Part shown: positions 13,901 to 28,900 of the stretch, piece after piece
How the letters are laid out: each line of letters begins with the position of its first letter
Position numbering within the stretch: the stretch's first letter is position 1
Origin: Ryuthela nishihirai
Taxonomy: Eukaryota > Arthropoda > Arachnida > Araneae > Heptathelidae
DNA: 64,000 nt
Direction of reading: 5' to 3'
Assembly (NCBI GenBank): GCA_038380435.1
Contig: JAWZYU010000025.1
Coordinates: 44,772,691 to 44,836,690, forward strand
Notes under the pieces: generated by a model
The model's input: the letters and a program-made list of their open reading frames with translations, nothing else
The model's database searches: none
What the model was told of the DNA's origin: nothing
Program-made: the position numbers and the translations under genes

Positions 13901-16900
13901 ACACAAGTTGTATGCAATTTTTGTTTCCATCTAGTAATGTGAACATTTTGTAAAAAAAACTTCTTTAAGAATGTTATGAGAAATTATGTTTTTAGCAATC
14001 GTGTATTTCATGGTGCTGAAAAGTGTATTTCATGTTTCACTGACTATTTGTAACAATGTTGTAAATTTGGTAGTTTTTTTGCTAAATCAAAACATTTTTA
14101 AACATATTTCACAACATAAAACACAAATATCTTCATTAGGGAGATAAGGATATAGCAGCCTTTAAAAAATACTTTAAAAAGCAAAACAAAGATACTGGGG
14201 ATGTAGAGGTGAAAGGAGACAATTTTGAGGAAATTTTCAAATGGTAAGTTAGAACATAGAACAAGTTTCAAGTAGCAACTTAGCACACAATATTGAACAT
14301 TTTTTTGTATTAATATAATGTTTTGACAACCAACAGTTCAAATGCATATAAACAAAACTGAGATACTTGGCAAAAATTAGGTTTGCTTTATTTTTAGTTT
14401 TGTTTTTTCTCTCGGACATACTTCATGTCTCATCATCACTTTGGCAGCACTGCAGGATGAAATAACATCCATTCCCACTAAAAATGACTGTATAACACTG
14501 TATTTTCAATAAAAACTTAAAATGTCCATATTTTAATTTAAAGCTAATGGATGTCAAAATATTTAACAATAATTGTTAAGGCACCAAAAAGTTCTAAGTA
14601 TTCATTCACATAATTGTCCTTGTATGCAAAGTTGTTTATACAGCCCTAGTAGCAGCTTGTGCAAAAAACGTTTCGTGTGGCACATTGGATAGCGTGGGCA
14701 GGGCCCAGATGTAGGAAAAGAATTTGGGGGAAATGCCTGATACCAAACCCAGATCTAGAATAAAAATGGAAGGAGGGCAGGGGAGCAAGTAATATGAGAG
14801 TGAAAGTGGGGACACATTGAGCTGAAATGCTGTTCTGATATAAAAAGTTTCTCCCCATTTCAGTGATCAATTTTTTTTTTGAAAACATACACTAAAATAT
14901 ATATAATATATATTATAATATATATATAATTTTTTTGTGTCTGCTCTAGTTACTAGCATTTCAAAGGATGTGGGTGCCCCCTCCCCCTAGATATGCCTTG
15001 TCTGATACTAAATTAAACTGTAACAGACTGGAATGACATTCTGTAATGCATGTATTCTTTTTCCCAGCTATTCTTCAAATGAACTATTTTGGGAAAAGTT
15101 TTTAGGGAAAAAAAAATTAGGAAAGGGGATATAGCCCTTTCCAATTCATTTCAGTATCTTGCTCCTTCTCCCTATATATTTTCCTCTCTGTTTTAATGGT
15201 ATTTTAAAAATCTGTTCTTGCAAAAAAGTGTAACATAAAAGTTTACTATTTTGTTGACTGTGTTCCCTTTATAAATTTATATTTATTATTTTATATTTAA
15301 TTAAAATAAATAAAAATAAAAACTACCTCCTCAAGCAGCTGCTTGCCACAAAGGTCTGACAGGAGCCTGTCAGTTTATATGCCATAGTAGAAGGTCTGAG
15401 AGGATGGCAGAACCTCAGCAGAAAAACGACACATACATCCATGCCTTATCCGGGGCTCGAACCCAGGTCCCTTAGATCAGTAGCCAAGTGCTCTAACCAC
15501 TCGGCCATGTTGTAAATTATCACTTAACCCTTCTAGTATCCAGGATGTATATATATACATATATACGTTCACAGAATCTACAATGAAGGTCGAGGATGTA
15601 TATATCATGTTTTAGTACAACAACAACAGCAACAAAAAAAAAACAATTTTTAAAAAATAAAAATTGATGCTTTAATTTTTTTATACATATAGAAATATGC
15701 AATCGAGGCTTGCTAAATAATATTTTCTTTTTCCATTTGATGCATATTTTATTAAACTATGACATAAATAATTTTTTAAAGTCATCTGATTGCTATTTTT
15801 TAGAAGTGATGTAAGGTATTGCCAATTTATTTGTTAACAATTCCCTAATTTAAGCTCAGAATTTGATTGAACTATTATGAACAAATTTTCCCTCAAAGTT
15901 TCTAAAATCTGATAATTAACAAAAAACTGCTATTTTTTAAAATGGAAGTAGTTATGAAATATGTACCTTTTTTTGGTATATCACTGTAAAAGTCTTATTA
16001 AAATTAATATGTTCCTACAATGTTCAAATTTTATACTTCAGTAAAATTCAGAATTAAATTCTCTTTAATTTAGTATACAACATGGCCTATTTCTGTTGAT
16101 TAATTATTTATTAAAAATATTTTAAAGTTTACTTATTTATTGGACTCTCCAACAAGCCTGGACTTTTCTCAAAGTATAGTCTGGAGAGAAAAAATTACAA
16201 AATGGGAAAAATGTTTACTTTAAACAAGAAAATTATTTGTTTGTTATTCAGAAATAAATAGGCTTTCTATTCATATGTATTATAATCATTTCTGTCTATT
16301 AGTTTTTTAAATAAATTTTTATTTGCATGCCAGATGCATTTTTTACTACATGACTAAAAAGTCATTAAAATAAACAAGTCATCTTTTTTTGTCAAATATT
16401 TTATTTTCAGAAAATCAAGAATTAAATGTTGATAAATTTGGCATATAACATGCTATAATTCCTTTCATTAGTTATTTAGCAAATAAGTTCTAACTGAAAT
16501 TTTTTTTGGTTAAGCACAGGGAGAAAATAGTTTGGCCTCTGGATGTAAACCAGTTTTTAAGGCTGGACGTTGGAAGAGTTAAAAGTTGCCATTTTTGGTT
16601 TACTGCAGTGTTAGTAACTAATATACACTTTCAGGTACATTTTCTTTTCTCTCAAATGAAAAAGCAGTTGAAACAGAACTAGACATACAAGACATTAAAC
16701 AGTAATCTAATAGTAAATCAAAAGATATTGAAACCTGAGCTTTATGCATATTGTTTTTGCCAAATGTTATGATCAGCTTTTACATGTAAATGTTTAGACC
16801 GATCACACCATTTGTAAAAAAAAAAACAGATTTTCATCAGTAATAAAGAATATTTATAAAATTTCTTAATTTATAAGCATAACATGAAGAGAAACAAAAG

Positions 16901-19900
16901 AAATTCATAATATAGTGGAGAATGAAAGATTATCTAAATATTACTCTTTCTCTCATTTGCTCTACTAGAAAAAAAATAGAGTATTTCACTTCTTTGAATC
17001 TTTATATATATATTGTTAAAGTTTTTTTATCAATCTTCTTTTATTTGACAGCTATGAGTGAATTTATAATAAATAAATGTGGAGTAAATGAACTGATTTA
17101 ATAACAGGCAATTAAATTGCATCGAAACATTTTTCATCGAAAAATTTGCTCAATAACATGAAAATTAAAGTATTAGTTACTTGAAATGCCAATAGGCTAA
17201 CTAATTACTAATTAGTTTTTGACATTCAACAAATAACAAATAATAGGTGAATACGACATTTGAAAACCAAATCATAAAACAATTCATAGGGACGATTCTT
17301 ACCAATGACCTTTTTTCTACTGTATATGCAAAATGAATACAGAAATTGATACGACATAGTAACTAAACATGCACTGTTGTTCATAAGAATTTCTATTATG
17401 CATGCACAGCACAAAACGAAACTTTTTCATCACTATTCCAACTCTTATTGAATTCTTCTATTTTTTACCTATCTTCCTATTGCTTTTGGCTTTGACATTG
17501 GCCGGTTTTTTGGTGTGTGGATTTGACAAAATGTTGTTCCACCATATCTTTCAAACAAAATGGAGAAACTTAGTAATTTTTGTGCCAAATGAAAGCTTGT
17601 GGTCCAAAAGTTTCTGGCCCAAGGGTATTAAAGAGGTAATAGAATACAATAATTTTTATTTTTCAATATAATCACCCTTTATTTCAATACATTTTTTAGA
17701 ATGGCTAATTACCTTTTCTATACCACTGAAAAAATAATCTGAATTTTTGTCCTTAAAATGGACTAAAACTGCAGAAATGCTTGTTCATCACTTGTGAATT
17801 TTTTCCCACACAGATCCGACTTTAATTTTGAAAACAAAAAATAGTCGCTAGGGGCTAGGTCAGAGCTGGGTGATTTAATTCCTGGCATCGTTGTTTGGAC
17901 AACCATGCATCATTGTTTTTAGACAACACTCAAAACCTACCTATCCATCATTTTACCTATCCATCGGGAAAATCTTCCGCTGTGTTTTCTGTTTCACACT
18001 CAGTAGTAGGACACAGTAGAGTACTACACTAGAGTACTAGAGTAGTATACACTAGAGTAGAGTAGTACACTAGAGTACTCCGTAGTAGGACACATAGTAG
18101 GCCACACTAATCTATCCCTCCCTAAAAAGAGAAATGAAGATTATGTTTAAGTATCTGACCTTTACCTATCCATCTAGTCACTTGCAAGCCAAAATATCAA
18201 GGTTATAATTCTGAAATTCCTATGTGAGGACATCAAGAGAATAATCTCTGTGAAGGGTTCTTACATTCCATGCATCTGTCAAAAGAAAATGATTAGTCAG
18301 ATTTTTAAAGAAACTGTGTTTATAGAGAGAAGTAATGCCAGCAATATCAACAGCCCCCTAATTGCAGGCATGTGACAAAGACCTATTCCCCCAAACACTG
18401 AAGGCTTAAACCACCTACGCTGGTAGGACTATCCATAAACAAACAGAAAAAGTAGTAATAAATTTTTTCTTAACAGAAGCCCATCAGTGCTGCAAGTTCA
18501 GATCTATCTTGCAATCATATTCAAAGCAATCATATTCAAAGCCTTACACATTCCAATCAGTATAAGTGGTCAACACCAAAACCCTGTAAAACTGGCCACT
18601 TCTCAGGAAGGTAGAAAAAAATATATGCCATATTTAATTTTGGTGTATGGCATAATGAAATATGCCATATATATTTATTAGTATTAGTAAAATGAAAAAT
18701 GCCATAATAATCCAGATCAGTTCTTTACACTGATCTGGCAGCCCTCCCCTTCAGTTCCCTTCCAGAAGAGAATAACTCTTTTGAAAAGTACTAATGGCTT
18801 GTGCCATGAGAATATGGAATCAGACTTTTGATGCTAGGACTTGCTGGTCCTGTGCATTATTGCAAGGGATTGGTGCATAATTCTCATTCCCAAAACATTA
18901 CTAATAAATTAAGAACTGTAACTGTTATAATACAAGAAATAAGTGCTAAGAAATTATTAGTAAATGCAACATTATCATACCACTATTGTATCCTTTTAGT
19001 TATATATATATTTTCAGTTTTTTAAATTATTTTCTTGTTACAGAGATGAAGCTAAATATAGAGTCTATGTTCTTCGAGAGCGCACAAAGGTCGATCGTAA
19101 AAAACTGGCAGAACAGATGAAGGATCTTCATCGTGTATTAGAGAATGATGAGAAAATGAGTACTTTTATGGAGAAAAAGAGTAAAGAGAGAACTTCTGAG
19201 GGAAGGTATATTTTCTTCAAAGTGTTACAAATAATACAGTCAAAAGTTTAAGATGTGATATTATTTAAAATATATATTCCATCACTTTATAATATATCAT
19301 TCACTTTTATGAACTATTAGGCTGCATTATTAAAATTTAAAAGTGTATCAATGTAATTATGACAAACGATTTGAAAAATATTAATCTTCCAAATATTTAC
19401 AAAGGGAGAGCAACGATTTGGTAGATGCTAAGTAGGTGACCAACTATTTAGGTGGATAATAATTGGGTATATAGAACAATTCAGTTGGTATTATAATTGG
19501 GTGGGAGCAAGAAAAGGATAAGAATCACATGTTATTACTAAAACCCAGTCAGAAAAAAAAAGAGCTAATCTGTATTTAGCAAACATAAGCAAAACTTGTT
19601 AGAAGTCAACATAATCCAGTATTCAATAGAACAAAGTTTTTAGTGGTCTGTTCCTTCCAAACAAAACAATAGGAAATCAAAGGAATGCACTCCAGGAAAT
19701 GAAATGCAAGAAAAATTGTTATTCTCTCTAATTGGGAAAATAAACGGAAAGAGTTTTTTAAATTCAGTTTCTTCCAAACAGATAGCCAGAAATCATATGA
19801 ATTGCTCAAGGAAACCAACAGCAAACATTTGCATCTACTCTCTTTAATGTGGCATTAACCTGTCCTGTGTCCAGGTTGATTATACATGTTGACAGAATCT

Positions 19901-22900
19901 GAAATGAGAGGCTTAGAACATCTATGGCTGTTTTTAGTACAACAAAAAAAAACTTCAATTTTTTAAAACATAGAACTTACCATTGGAAAAATTTTCTTAT
20001 CCACACCTTATAAAAATATGTAATTCTAATTTGAAAAATAATAATAGCCATAAAAAATTGTTTCTACAGATAATCTGTGTATTTACTATGGAATGATTAA
20101 TATTTTCTTTTTTTCGTTTGATGCATATTTTATGAAGCTAAGATATAAATACTTAATTAAAGCCATTTGATCACCATTTCTTAGACCTGATATATGGGAT
20201 TGCCGATTTATTTGTTAACATTACTCAATGCTGAAGCAACTTCCTGATTTAAGCTCACAAGTTTGATTTCAAATTTTAGCAACAAATTTTTCCTTAAAGC
20301 TTCAAAAATCTCCTAAAAATAAACCAAAAACTGCTATTTTTAAAAACGAAAGATTTTGGAAATAATTGCAAAGTACGTGCCTTTGGCGTTTTTTCCCCAT
20401 TTTACTCTCCTTTCTGCTTTAAACCTATTTCAGTATTCCTAGAATTTTTTTTATCATTTATATCATTTATTCCATCAATTCTGTGTGCTTTTTCCACTAT
20501 TGAAACTATAACTAAAAAGAGCCTTCTCAGCCAGAGAGCTTGTTCGACTGGCTGCTGTGTAAACTAAGTCAAGACAGGAAGATGCAGATGGCTCACATAT
20601 GCAATCTATATGTTAAGTGGCTGAATTGTAGATTGTTGACATGGTTGATTTAAGTCCAAATGCTTCCTCCCCACACATCGAATATTATCTCCATTCCTAA
20701 AGGTAGTATTTTATTTTCTTTATAATTGAACCTTAGTTTTCATTTCTGCAGATTTACTCTATTTCCGTAAATTATTGATCTTTTGATTGATCAATTATGG
20801 ATTTTTCGGAGTCCAGGACAGAGAATCCTGTGAATGTGAGAGGTCCAAGTCATATTGTATAATACTGGGCCACATTTTAAAATATACCATATGGAAAAGA
20901 ATTATAAAAAAAGAGAAAAATCATTTTCAAGTAAATGTTTAATTATTAAGGAAGAAATTTCTTCCAATTAATATATAATTTAAATGTTTTTATTTATCAA
21001 GTTTTCCAAAATTAGGCCAGATGTATTTTTTTCACTGTATCACTGTAAAAAAGTCTTATTAAAATTAATATGTTCGTAAATGTGTTTAAATTTTTAATTT
21101 TCATAAAACTTTGAGTTAAATTCTGTTTAATTTTTGTATATAATGTGACTTTTTTTCTGTTGATTGGTTATTTTTAAAGAAAATTCGAAAATTGACTTGT
21201 TTATATTAATCAGCAGAGTTAGTGTAAAGCCTGGACTTTTCTCAAAGTATGGAACCGAGAAAAAAAAATTACAAAAAAAGAGTAATTTTCTTGTTTCAAC
21301 AAATTTTTTTATTTTATTAGAAATAAATAACCTTTATATTCATATACATTATAATTATTTCTGTTTGTTATTTTTTAAAATAGATTTTTATTTGCATTGC
21401 TAGATGAATTTTTTTACCAATTCACTCTAAAAATGCCCTTTTAAAATAAAATGAGTCTTTTTTTGCTGAATATTTTATTTTCAGGAAATCCAGAATGAAA
21501 TGCTGATTAATTTGGCATATAACATGCCATAATTGCCTTCATTTGTTATTTGGCAAAAAAAGTTCTAAAGTTAACTTTGTTTTGGCTGATCATAGTGTAA
21601 AAATAGCTGGGCCTCTGGATGCAAATCAGTTTTTCAAGCTGGACACTGAAAAGGTTAAATAAAATGTTTTTTTTTTTTAAATAGGCGAACTAGGGATGTG
21701 GCATGCTTAGTTTACAGATGATGGTTAGAACAATGGTGCAGAGAATGGTTAGTTCTTTGTGCTGGTGAGAATTCATGGCACTGCCAGTGCCAACTGCCAC
21801 TTGCAAGGATTAGCTGTGGGAATCTTTGATTTGCTGTGCGTGTATCATAAATGGTGGTCAACTCTCATGACATTGAAGAAATTAGGGCTTGACATCATTA
21901 ACAAAGCAAGGAAATGCCTTCTGGGATTCTCCCTCTTCAAATTGTGGGCAACATTCTGAGAGTTGATGCATTCTTTGGTTGCTATTATGCATTGACTCAT
22001 AGAGAATGCAGTGGAGAATATTTTCAGTGGGGTAATCTGAATAGGAAGTCCAAATCTCTCTCTCTCTTGTAACATTCCTTTTAGCATTTGATTTCTCTTA
22101 ATCTTATATCATAATCCCTTTTCATTTTCTCTCTCTGTAATTCACTCTCTCTCTCTCCATTTTCTCTTTCTGCAATTCAATATCTTTCTCTATTCTAAAT
22201 CTCTCATTTTCCAATTCATAAATTTTATTTTTAGCATTTAATTTTAGTATCTTTGCTAACATTACTTACTATATGGTTTCCCTCAAGATTAGGATTACTC
22301 ATATTATCTCTACCTATCTCAAACATTTGTTTACTACTCGACCCTGTATCAAATTTGTTTCCACCCTCCAAATTATTTCAATTAGCATTACTATCTGACA
22401 TAATGTGTAATTCAGATCTAGCACGGTTCCCATAAATTTTCTTACAAACTACTGGCAAATAGAAATTAAAAGAAAGTTATATTTACCATCCAAATTTTGA
22501 AAACTTTTGACTCTTGCTCTGTCATCACCTCGCTCGAAGTTTCTTCATAGTCTTCCCAACAGCTGCAGTATCACCCTAGAGACCATTTTCCGAGCTGGAT
22601 TCCATTAAAGATTTGAAGATGTGTGCCATACAGATTTCTCTTGCAAAGGATTCCACTGAATGCACTTATTGCAGATTTCCCACTGTAAAAGATGCTGCTG
22701 AATGGTCTACTTGCAGATTTTTCTCTTTAGATGCTGTTGAATGTCCTGCTGCTAATTTTCGTTCAATCCAAATCTGATCCTGGAGACGGCGCCAATTTAT
22801 GTGGGGATTTCTACTCTCAAAATGCGCCTTGGCAATTCCCACATATTATACCACTGCTATGCTATTTTTGGCCATTTTCCTCAACTTTTCATCTCCACAC

Positions 22901-25900
22901 CCTCTCTCAAACACTTCCAAGACCTAATAGCATTGATTCACTGTCTGGCTTGTAGGAGCAAACTCCTTGTGTACGACTTCCTCCATATCAAAGAAACAAA
23001 GCATGCTCTTCTCATTGCTCTTCACCTGCCTTGCTTTCCTTGGTTGCAGGAATGAGGACTCTTGCAGTGGGATGATTTCTGCTTTGTTTCTAGGTCATAC
23101 CCATAAACCCACTTTCATACCAGTTATGACTTTAAAAGGAAATTTTCTACCTTTTTGACTTGCTGCTGAAGGTCTCTGCACACAGTGAGCTGATATTGTC
23201 TTGGCCCTGAGTTGGCAATCAAGGCACAAATTTGGCAGCAATCTGCCTCATGTTGAGTTTCTCTGTTAGGATCCATGTGTTAGCCCAACAATTCCACAGA
23301 TGTCATTATTGTTCATCAGCAGTCATCCACTGATGTTTGGCCATTTTTAAAACATAAGAACTATTTTTAAAACACAAAAAGTCTGAGCTCGGGCCATAGT
23401 GTTTTTATCAAATGTTTTAAGCATTTTGTGAGTCTCTGAAGTAGTTTTACAAGTTTGAAACAAAACTTGTTTGACCTTTTTGACTTGTTGACTTGTTGAA
23501 GCTTGTGACATCTAGCAGCAGAAGTCAAAGCTATATCTAGATGGTGCTACATGCATTAAGTACGGGAACTTTTAGATTGCATTATGTATTCCATAAAACA
23601 AAGCAACCAATAAGTTTACCCATTCTTTTCCATCTAAATTTAATAAAATGGAGTTCTTTAAATTCTATTTCTTCTAAATGAATTAGTCCAAAATTAAATG
23701 AATGTATTCCAGGAAAGGAAAAAAAAACAAGAATTATATCTATTTTATTTAATCTGGAACTTAAAAAAACAAAGTGTTTTATATGTCAATTCCATATATA
23801 ATTAAAGGATCATCACAATTAAATGGAATCATCACAGTGATCATTCCATTATTTAAATTTAACACTCTCCTGAATAAAGATTGATTTTATTTGATAATGT
23901 AATGAAATTCAAGAAGTCACAAGTAAATTCAATGAGATATATTCAATGGAAAAAATGTGATGACATTCTTAAACACTGATATGCAACTTACAGGAAAAAC
24001 TGTCTTCAGCCAGATGGAATTATGAACCCATGATATCCTGATAATGTGTGGGGCAGGGGTTGGCTCAGTCAGTAGCATGACAGGCATGTAATATGCAGTT
24101 CCCAGGTTCAAATCCCAATTGTACCAGCATTAAGATTTATCTCTGCTAACCTCCACCTTGCCCTCAGTAAGGAAGGGCTCATTAATGGACTGCCATTTGT
24201 TGTATGGGATGTTAAGTCATGGCCCCATGTGCAGGAGAGCCATACCTTGTACACATTAAAAACGTACTGGATGGCCTTGATGGGAGGCTTCCATATGTCT
24301 CCTAACAGCTGTCTAGTGGATTCCCTTCCCCAAACTTCTCTGAGCCATCAAAGTCCTTGTGACCTGGCCATTTAGTGCATTGTATACAAAAAAAGTGCTG
24401 CTCAGAGGTAAAAGAACCCAAACACAACCTGATAATATGTTAGGTGCTCTAACCACCCCCCAATAAGAGTAGAACGAACCCTGTTACTCATGGGTCTCTG
24501 GAGTTGATGCTGTGTAAAGGTGCCCATGTTAACCAAGGTCCATCAACAATGATGCCTGTAGTTCGCTTGGGACTACTGTCATTGGACAGTGGAAGAGTGG
24601 AAAAAGGTTGCCTTCTCTGATGAATTGAGTTTTCTACTCCACAGAAGTGATGGGCAGTGAAGGATACGGCGTCAGACGCACAAGCATTACTTTTAACTAC
24701 TACCATACTGGCCCAAACTGCAGGAAGGAGGTAGTGAAGAGGAAGGAATAACATTGATTGGATGAGTTCATTTAAATTTTTTAACTATTTTTGGCGTGTA
24801 TGGTAGTGAAAGGGTTAATCTAGATTGCCTAGACAAAAAATGAGATTTTTCTGTTGTCAGTGGAGAGCCAAATTTATTGCTCTCTAACTTCTAAAATAAG
24901 CTTCTTATGGAAAAATGTGGTCAATGATAAATTAATGATCCATATCAAATTTATTTAAATCCCAAATTTCAAATATTCAGTCAGTTATTAAAGAGTTATG
25001 AAAGCTGGAATATTTAACAATAGTAATACCAATAGCAGCCCTAGAAAACGTATGAAAAACTGATGAATATTGAGTTATTTATAAAAACTTCTAAAATATA
25101 TTTTTCAATAGTTTGAATAATACTTATTAAGTTTTAATTGCCTCCGAGATAAATCTTCATGACTGGCATTGGTGTTGTTAAATAGTCAAACTTCCATAAG
25201 TCTTAAATACAGAATGAATATTGCAAAAAAAAAAGTCAAGATGTAAGAAGATTTTATTCAGATCTTTAATTCATCTTAATTTTACCATAAAAACTTATTT
25301 TGGAACTTGCAAAGCATCGAATTTGACCTTCCACAAGCATAACTTAGGAATTATTTAATTTCTCGTTTAGGAAATGTATATGTAGGTAATGCAATGGCAG
25401 TAATGCACAATGTATATTTAAAGTATGTTCTACATAATTGCTCTTTAACTGTAAACATAAAAACATCCATTGCTAGAAGATGAAGTTCCACTAGTACTAA
25501 CCAAAAATGGTTAAGGTAAAAAAAAGGGGGGGGGGGAAGCCATGATATTAATCAGAAATGGCAAGTGTGAAATGGAAACTACACTTTATTATGCACCAGT
25601 TAAACAGGAAGTGGTGCTTCACTCTTGCTTAGGTAAGTTTGTGAAGTGTTTTATTATCATTTCATGGATGGAGCGTAACTACATATTGATGTGTTTGTTT
25701 TTCACACTTGTCTATTTCTGATTAGTTATTGAACTTATTTTCTAACTGAAAAGAAATTATAGATTATGGTTATCAAAATTTATTAATGTGAGAAACACCT
25801 TTTTTTAGTAGCATTTATATGGACATATAAATATATATCGATTCATTTGTATAAAAAAGTATCTTAAAATTCTGTATTAAATGTATTCATTTCAGAGAAA

Positions 25901-28900
25901 AAAAGAGAACTGATTCTTTATCCAAAGATGATCAGGGAGTGGAGGAAAAAATTCAGCTATGCCGTGCCATTTTTGCTAAAATAACAACAGCATCATCAGC
26001 TAGAGATGTGAAAAGAATTGTTCAGAGATTTAAGCAAGTGGAAGATAAAAATTTTACTTATTTTAATCTTGTCAATGAAATGAATAGTGAAATTGAGAAG
26101 TTGCATGAGATTGTTAGAGGTTATCAGAAAGAGGCTAATGTTGTTGAAAGACAGTTTAAAGAACAGAGAAGAAAAGATCTTCATGAAAAAAATGAGATTG
26201 AAGTAAGTCTTGTTATTTTTTTATTATTTTTTTCATAAATTTAAACTTATTTTTTGCCTTTACTTTTAGACTTCTTACAGTTTTGCATTTCTGAAAATAT
26301 TTTTATCAATTGATCTGTAAATGCTTTGTTTCTATACTTGTTTCCTTATCACCTTTCTCATTTTATATTTCATTTAATTAGGTGATTCAAAAGCCTTTGT
26401 GCACCTTTAGTAATGCAAATTTTTTTCTTGAAAAATATTTAACACATACACCAAAGAACCAAAACATTATGACCACCTGCCTAATGTGATGTTGGCCCTC
26501 CACGTGCTACCAAAACAGCTCTTACTTGGTAAGACATGGATGCTACAAGATTTCTAAAGGTGTCTTGTGATATCTAATACCAACACGTTACCACCAGATC
26601 CTTTAACTCTTGTAAGTTATGTGGTTGAGCCACTGCAGATCGGATATGCTGTTCCGACACAAACCACAGATGCTCAATTGGATTGATATCTGGGGAACCT
26701 GGAAGTCTTCTTCATGTTCCGCGAACCATTCTCGAACAATCCGGGCAGTGTGGCATGGTGCATTATCCTGCTGAAAGAAGGCACAACTAGAGGGGAATAC
26801 TATTGTCATGAAAGGATGTACCTGGTCTGTAATGATGTTTAGGTAGGTGGTAGATGCCATAGTTTCCTGCACATGAATGATTGAACCCAGGGTTTCCCAG
26901 CAGAACATTGCCCAAAGCATTACACTTCCTCCACTGGCTTGTTTTCGTCCCATGGTGCATCCTGGTGGCAACACTTCCTCAGGTAAACGATGCATATGTA
27001 CCCGGTCATCCACATGGTGCAACAGGAAACAAGATTCATTGGACCAGATGACCTTCCAACCATTCAAGGTCCAGTTTTGATGCTCGCATGCCCATTGTAG
27101 GTGCTTTTGATAGTAAACTGAGGTTAGCATGGGCACTCAGAGCAGCTATGGAGCCCCATTTTCAGCAGTGTTCGAGGTATTGTGTGTTGTAATATATTAC
27201 TTCCATCACCTGCATTCAAATTATGAGCGAGTTGCACCATAGTATCCCTTCTGTTGGCTCGTACCATATGGAATGACCGCTCACCTCTAGCATCGATGAG
27301 CTGTGGTCAGCCCACACCTTGCTAGCGGTTCATGGTTTTTCACTCCTTGGACCACTTTTTGAAGATACTAACCACAGCTGACTGTGAGCACCCCATAAGC
27401 CTTGCCATCTAGGAAATGCTCTGACCCAGTCATCTGGCCATTACAATTTGGCCTTTATCAAACTCACTTAAGTACACTGCCTTTCCCATCTGAAGAACAA
27501 GAATAACACTGATTAACAGAGCTCAGTATCTGGTGTTATTTATACCATTTCATGTCCTTCACATGCACTGTTGTTTACCTGCAACTGCTTCGATTTGCAT
27601 AAAGACACACTGGTCATAATGTTTTGGCTTTTTGGTGTATATTTACTTATTCTACGATTACAGCACATTACACCAAATGTTGTATATGGCCTTCACATAG
27701 GAAACAAGCATCTACACATTTAATCTTATTTATGGAGACATTCGCTAACTCGGCAGTAGGGATATGGAGTTAATGGGTACATCATTCAGATTAAGGAGAG
27801 TTTGAGGATTGTCTTTATAGACTGATGCTATTATTGTTCCCCAAAGATAAAAATCAAGAGAAGATTAGGTGATCTTAGCATCAAACTGTCTTTCAAAACT
27901 GATCTTCTATGATTACATTGTGGAGAAGTGCCATGGAGACAGACCTAAGGCACATTCCCCATAGCCCTATACATGGTCACCAGCAGTTGAGGGGGGGGGG
28001 GAGGGAGAAAAATCGATTGAAAAATTAATTTGTTAAATAATATCAGGTATACTAAAGTTAATGTGTTTTCATTAAAGAACATATGCATGATTCCTTATTT
28101 GCAACTGCATTCATTAATGATGTCATTAATGAATAAAATTTTTTGCCCCCAGCTGTAAAATATCCTGCCAAGCATATGGTACTTACTATTCTGCTGAAAG
28201 TAACTATGGCCAAGTTCTTTCGCATTTAAATGCCCCAGGAATGGGGACAAAAGAATTTTGTAATAACATTCAGTGTTGATAGTGTTATGAAAAAATATGG
28301 GACCTATTATCTTCATTTATGATGCAACATAAATGAAGCACCATATGCCAGTCTTCTCATCATGTAGTGATATCTCCATGATCTCACATGGATTTAACAT
28401 TAACCAAATGCACTTGTTTTGGGAGTTTATCAGATAAATTATCCATGCTTCATCATTAAAAATATATGTCTAGAATATCTTCTTTATTAGAAGTAATGAA
28501 GTCTAAACCATCTTCAATACCACACATTCTTGTAGTTGTTCCTTTCTTTCAGTTTAGGCATTACTCTTATTTTGTATGGATGCGAATGCAATTGTTGCTG
28601 TAGTATTCTTTGTGTAGATATATATGAAATGCCTGACTGCTGTGGCAGTTTGCAAATCAAGTTTTGTAGGCATTGCATTATGTGGTTAGAAATATCCAGC
28701 ACTTTGTCCTCTGTTAACACTCATGGCCTATTGGATCTTAGCACATCAGCAACTAATCCAGTTTCATGAAATTTGATAATCAGATGCTGTATTGTGTTGT
28801 GATGTGAACTTGAGATTTAGGATATTTTTCTGAAAACTTCTATTTGATCTCTTCTGTTTATTCATCTAAGCAATGATGTTCCACAAAGCACTTGGGCCTC

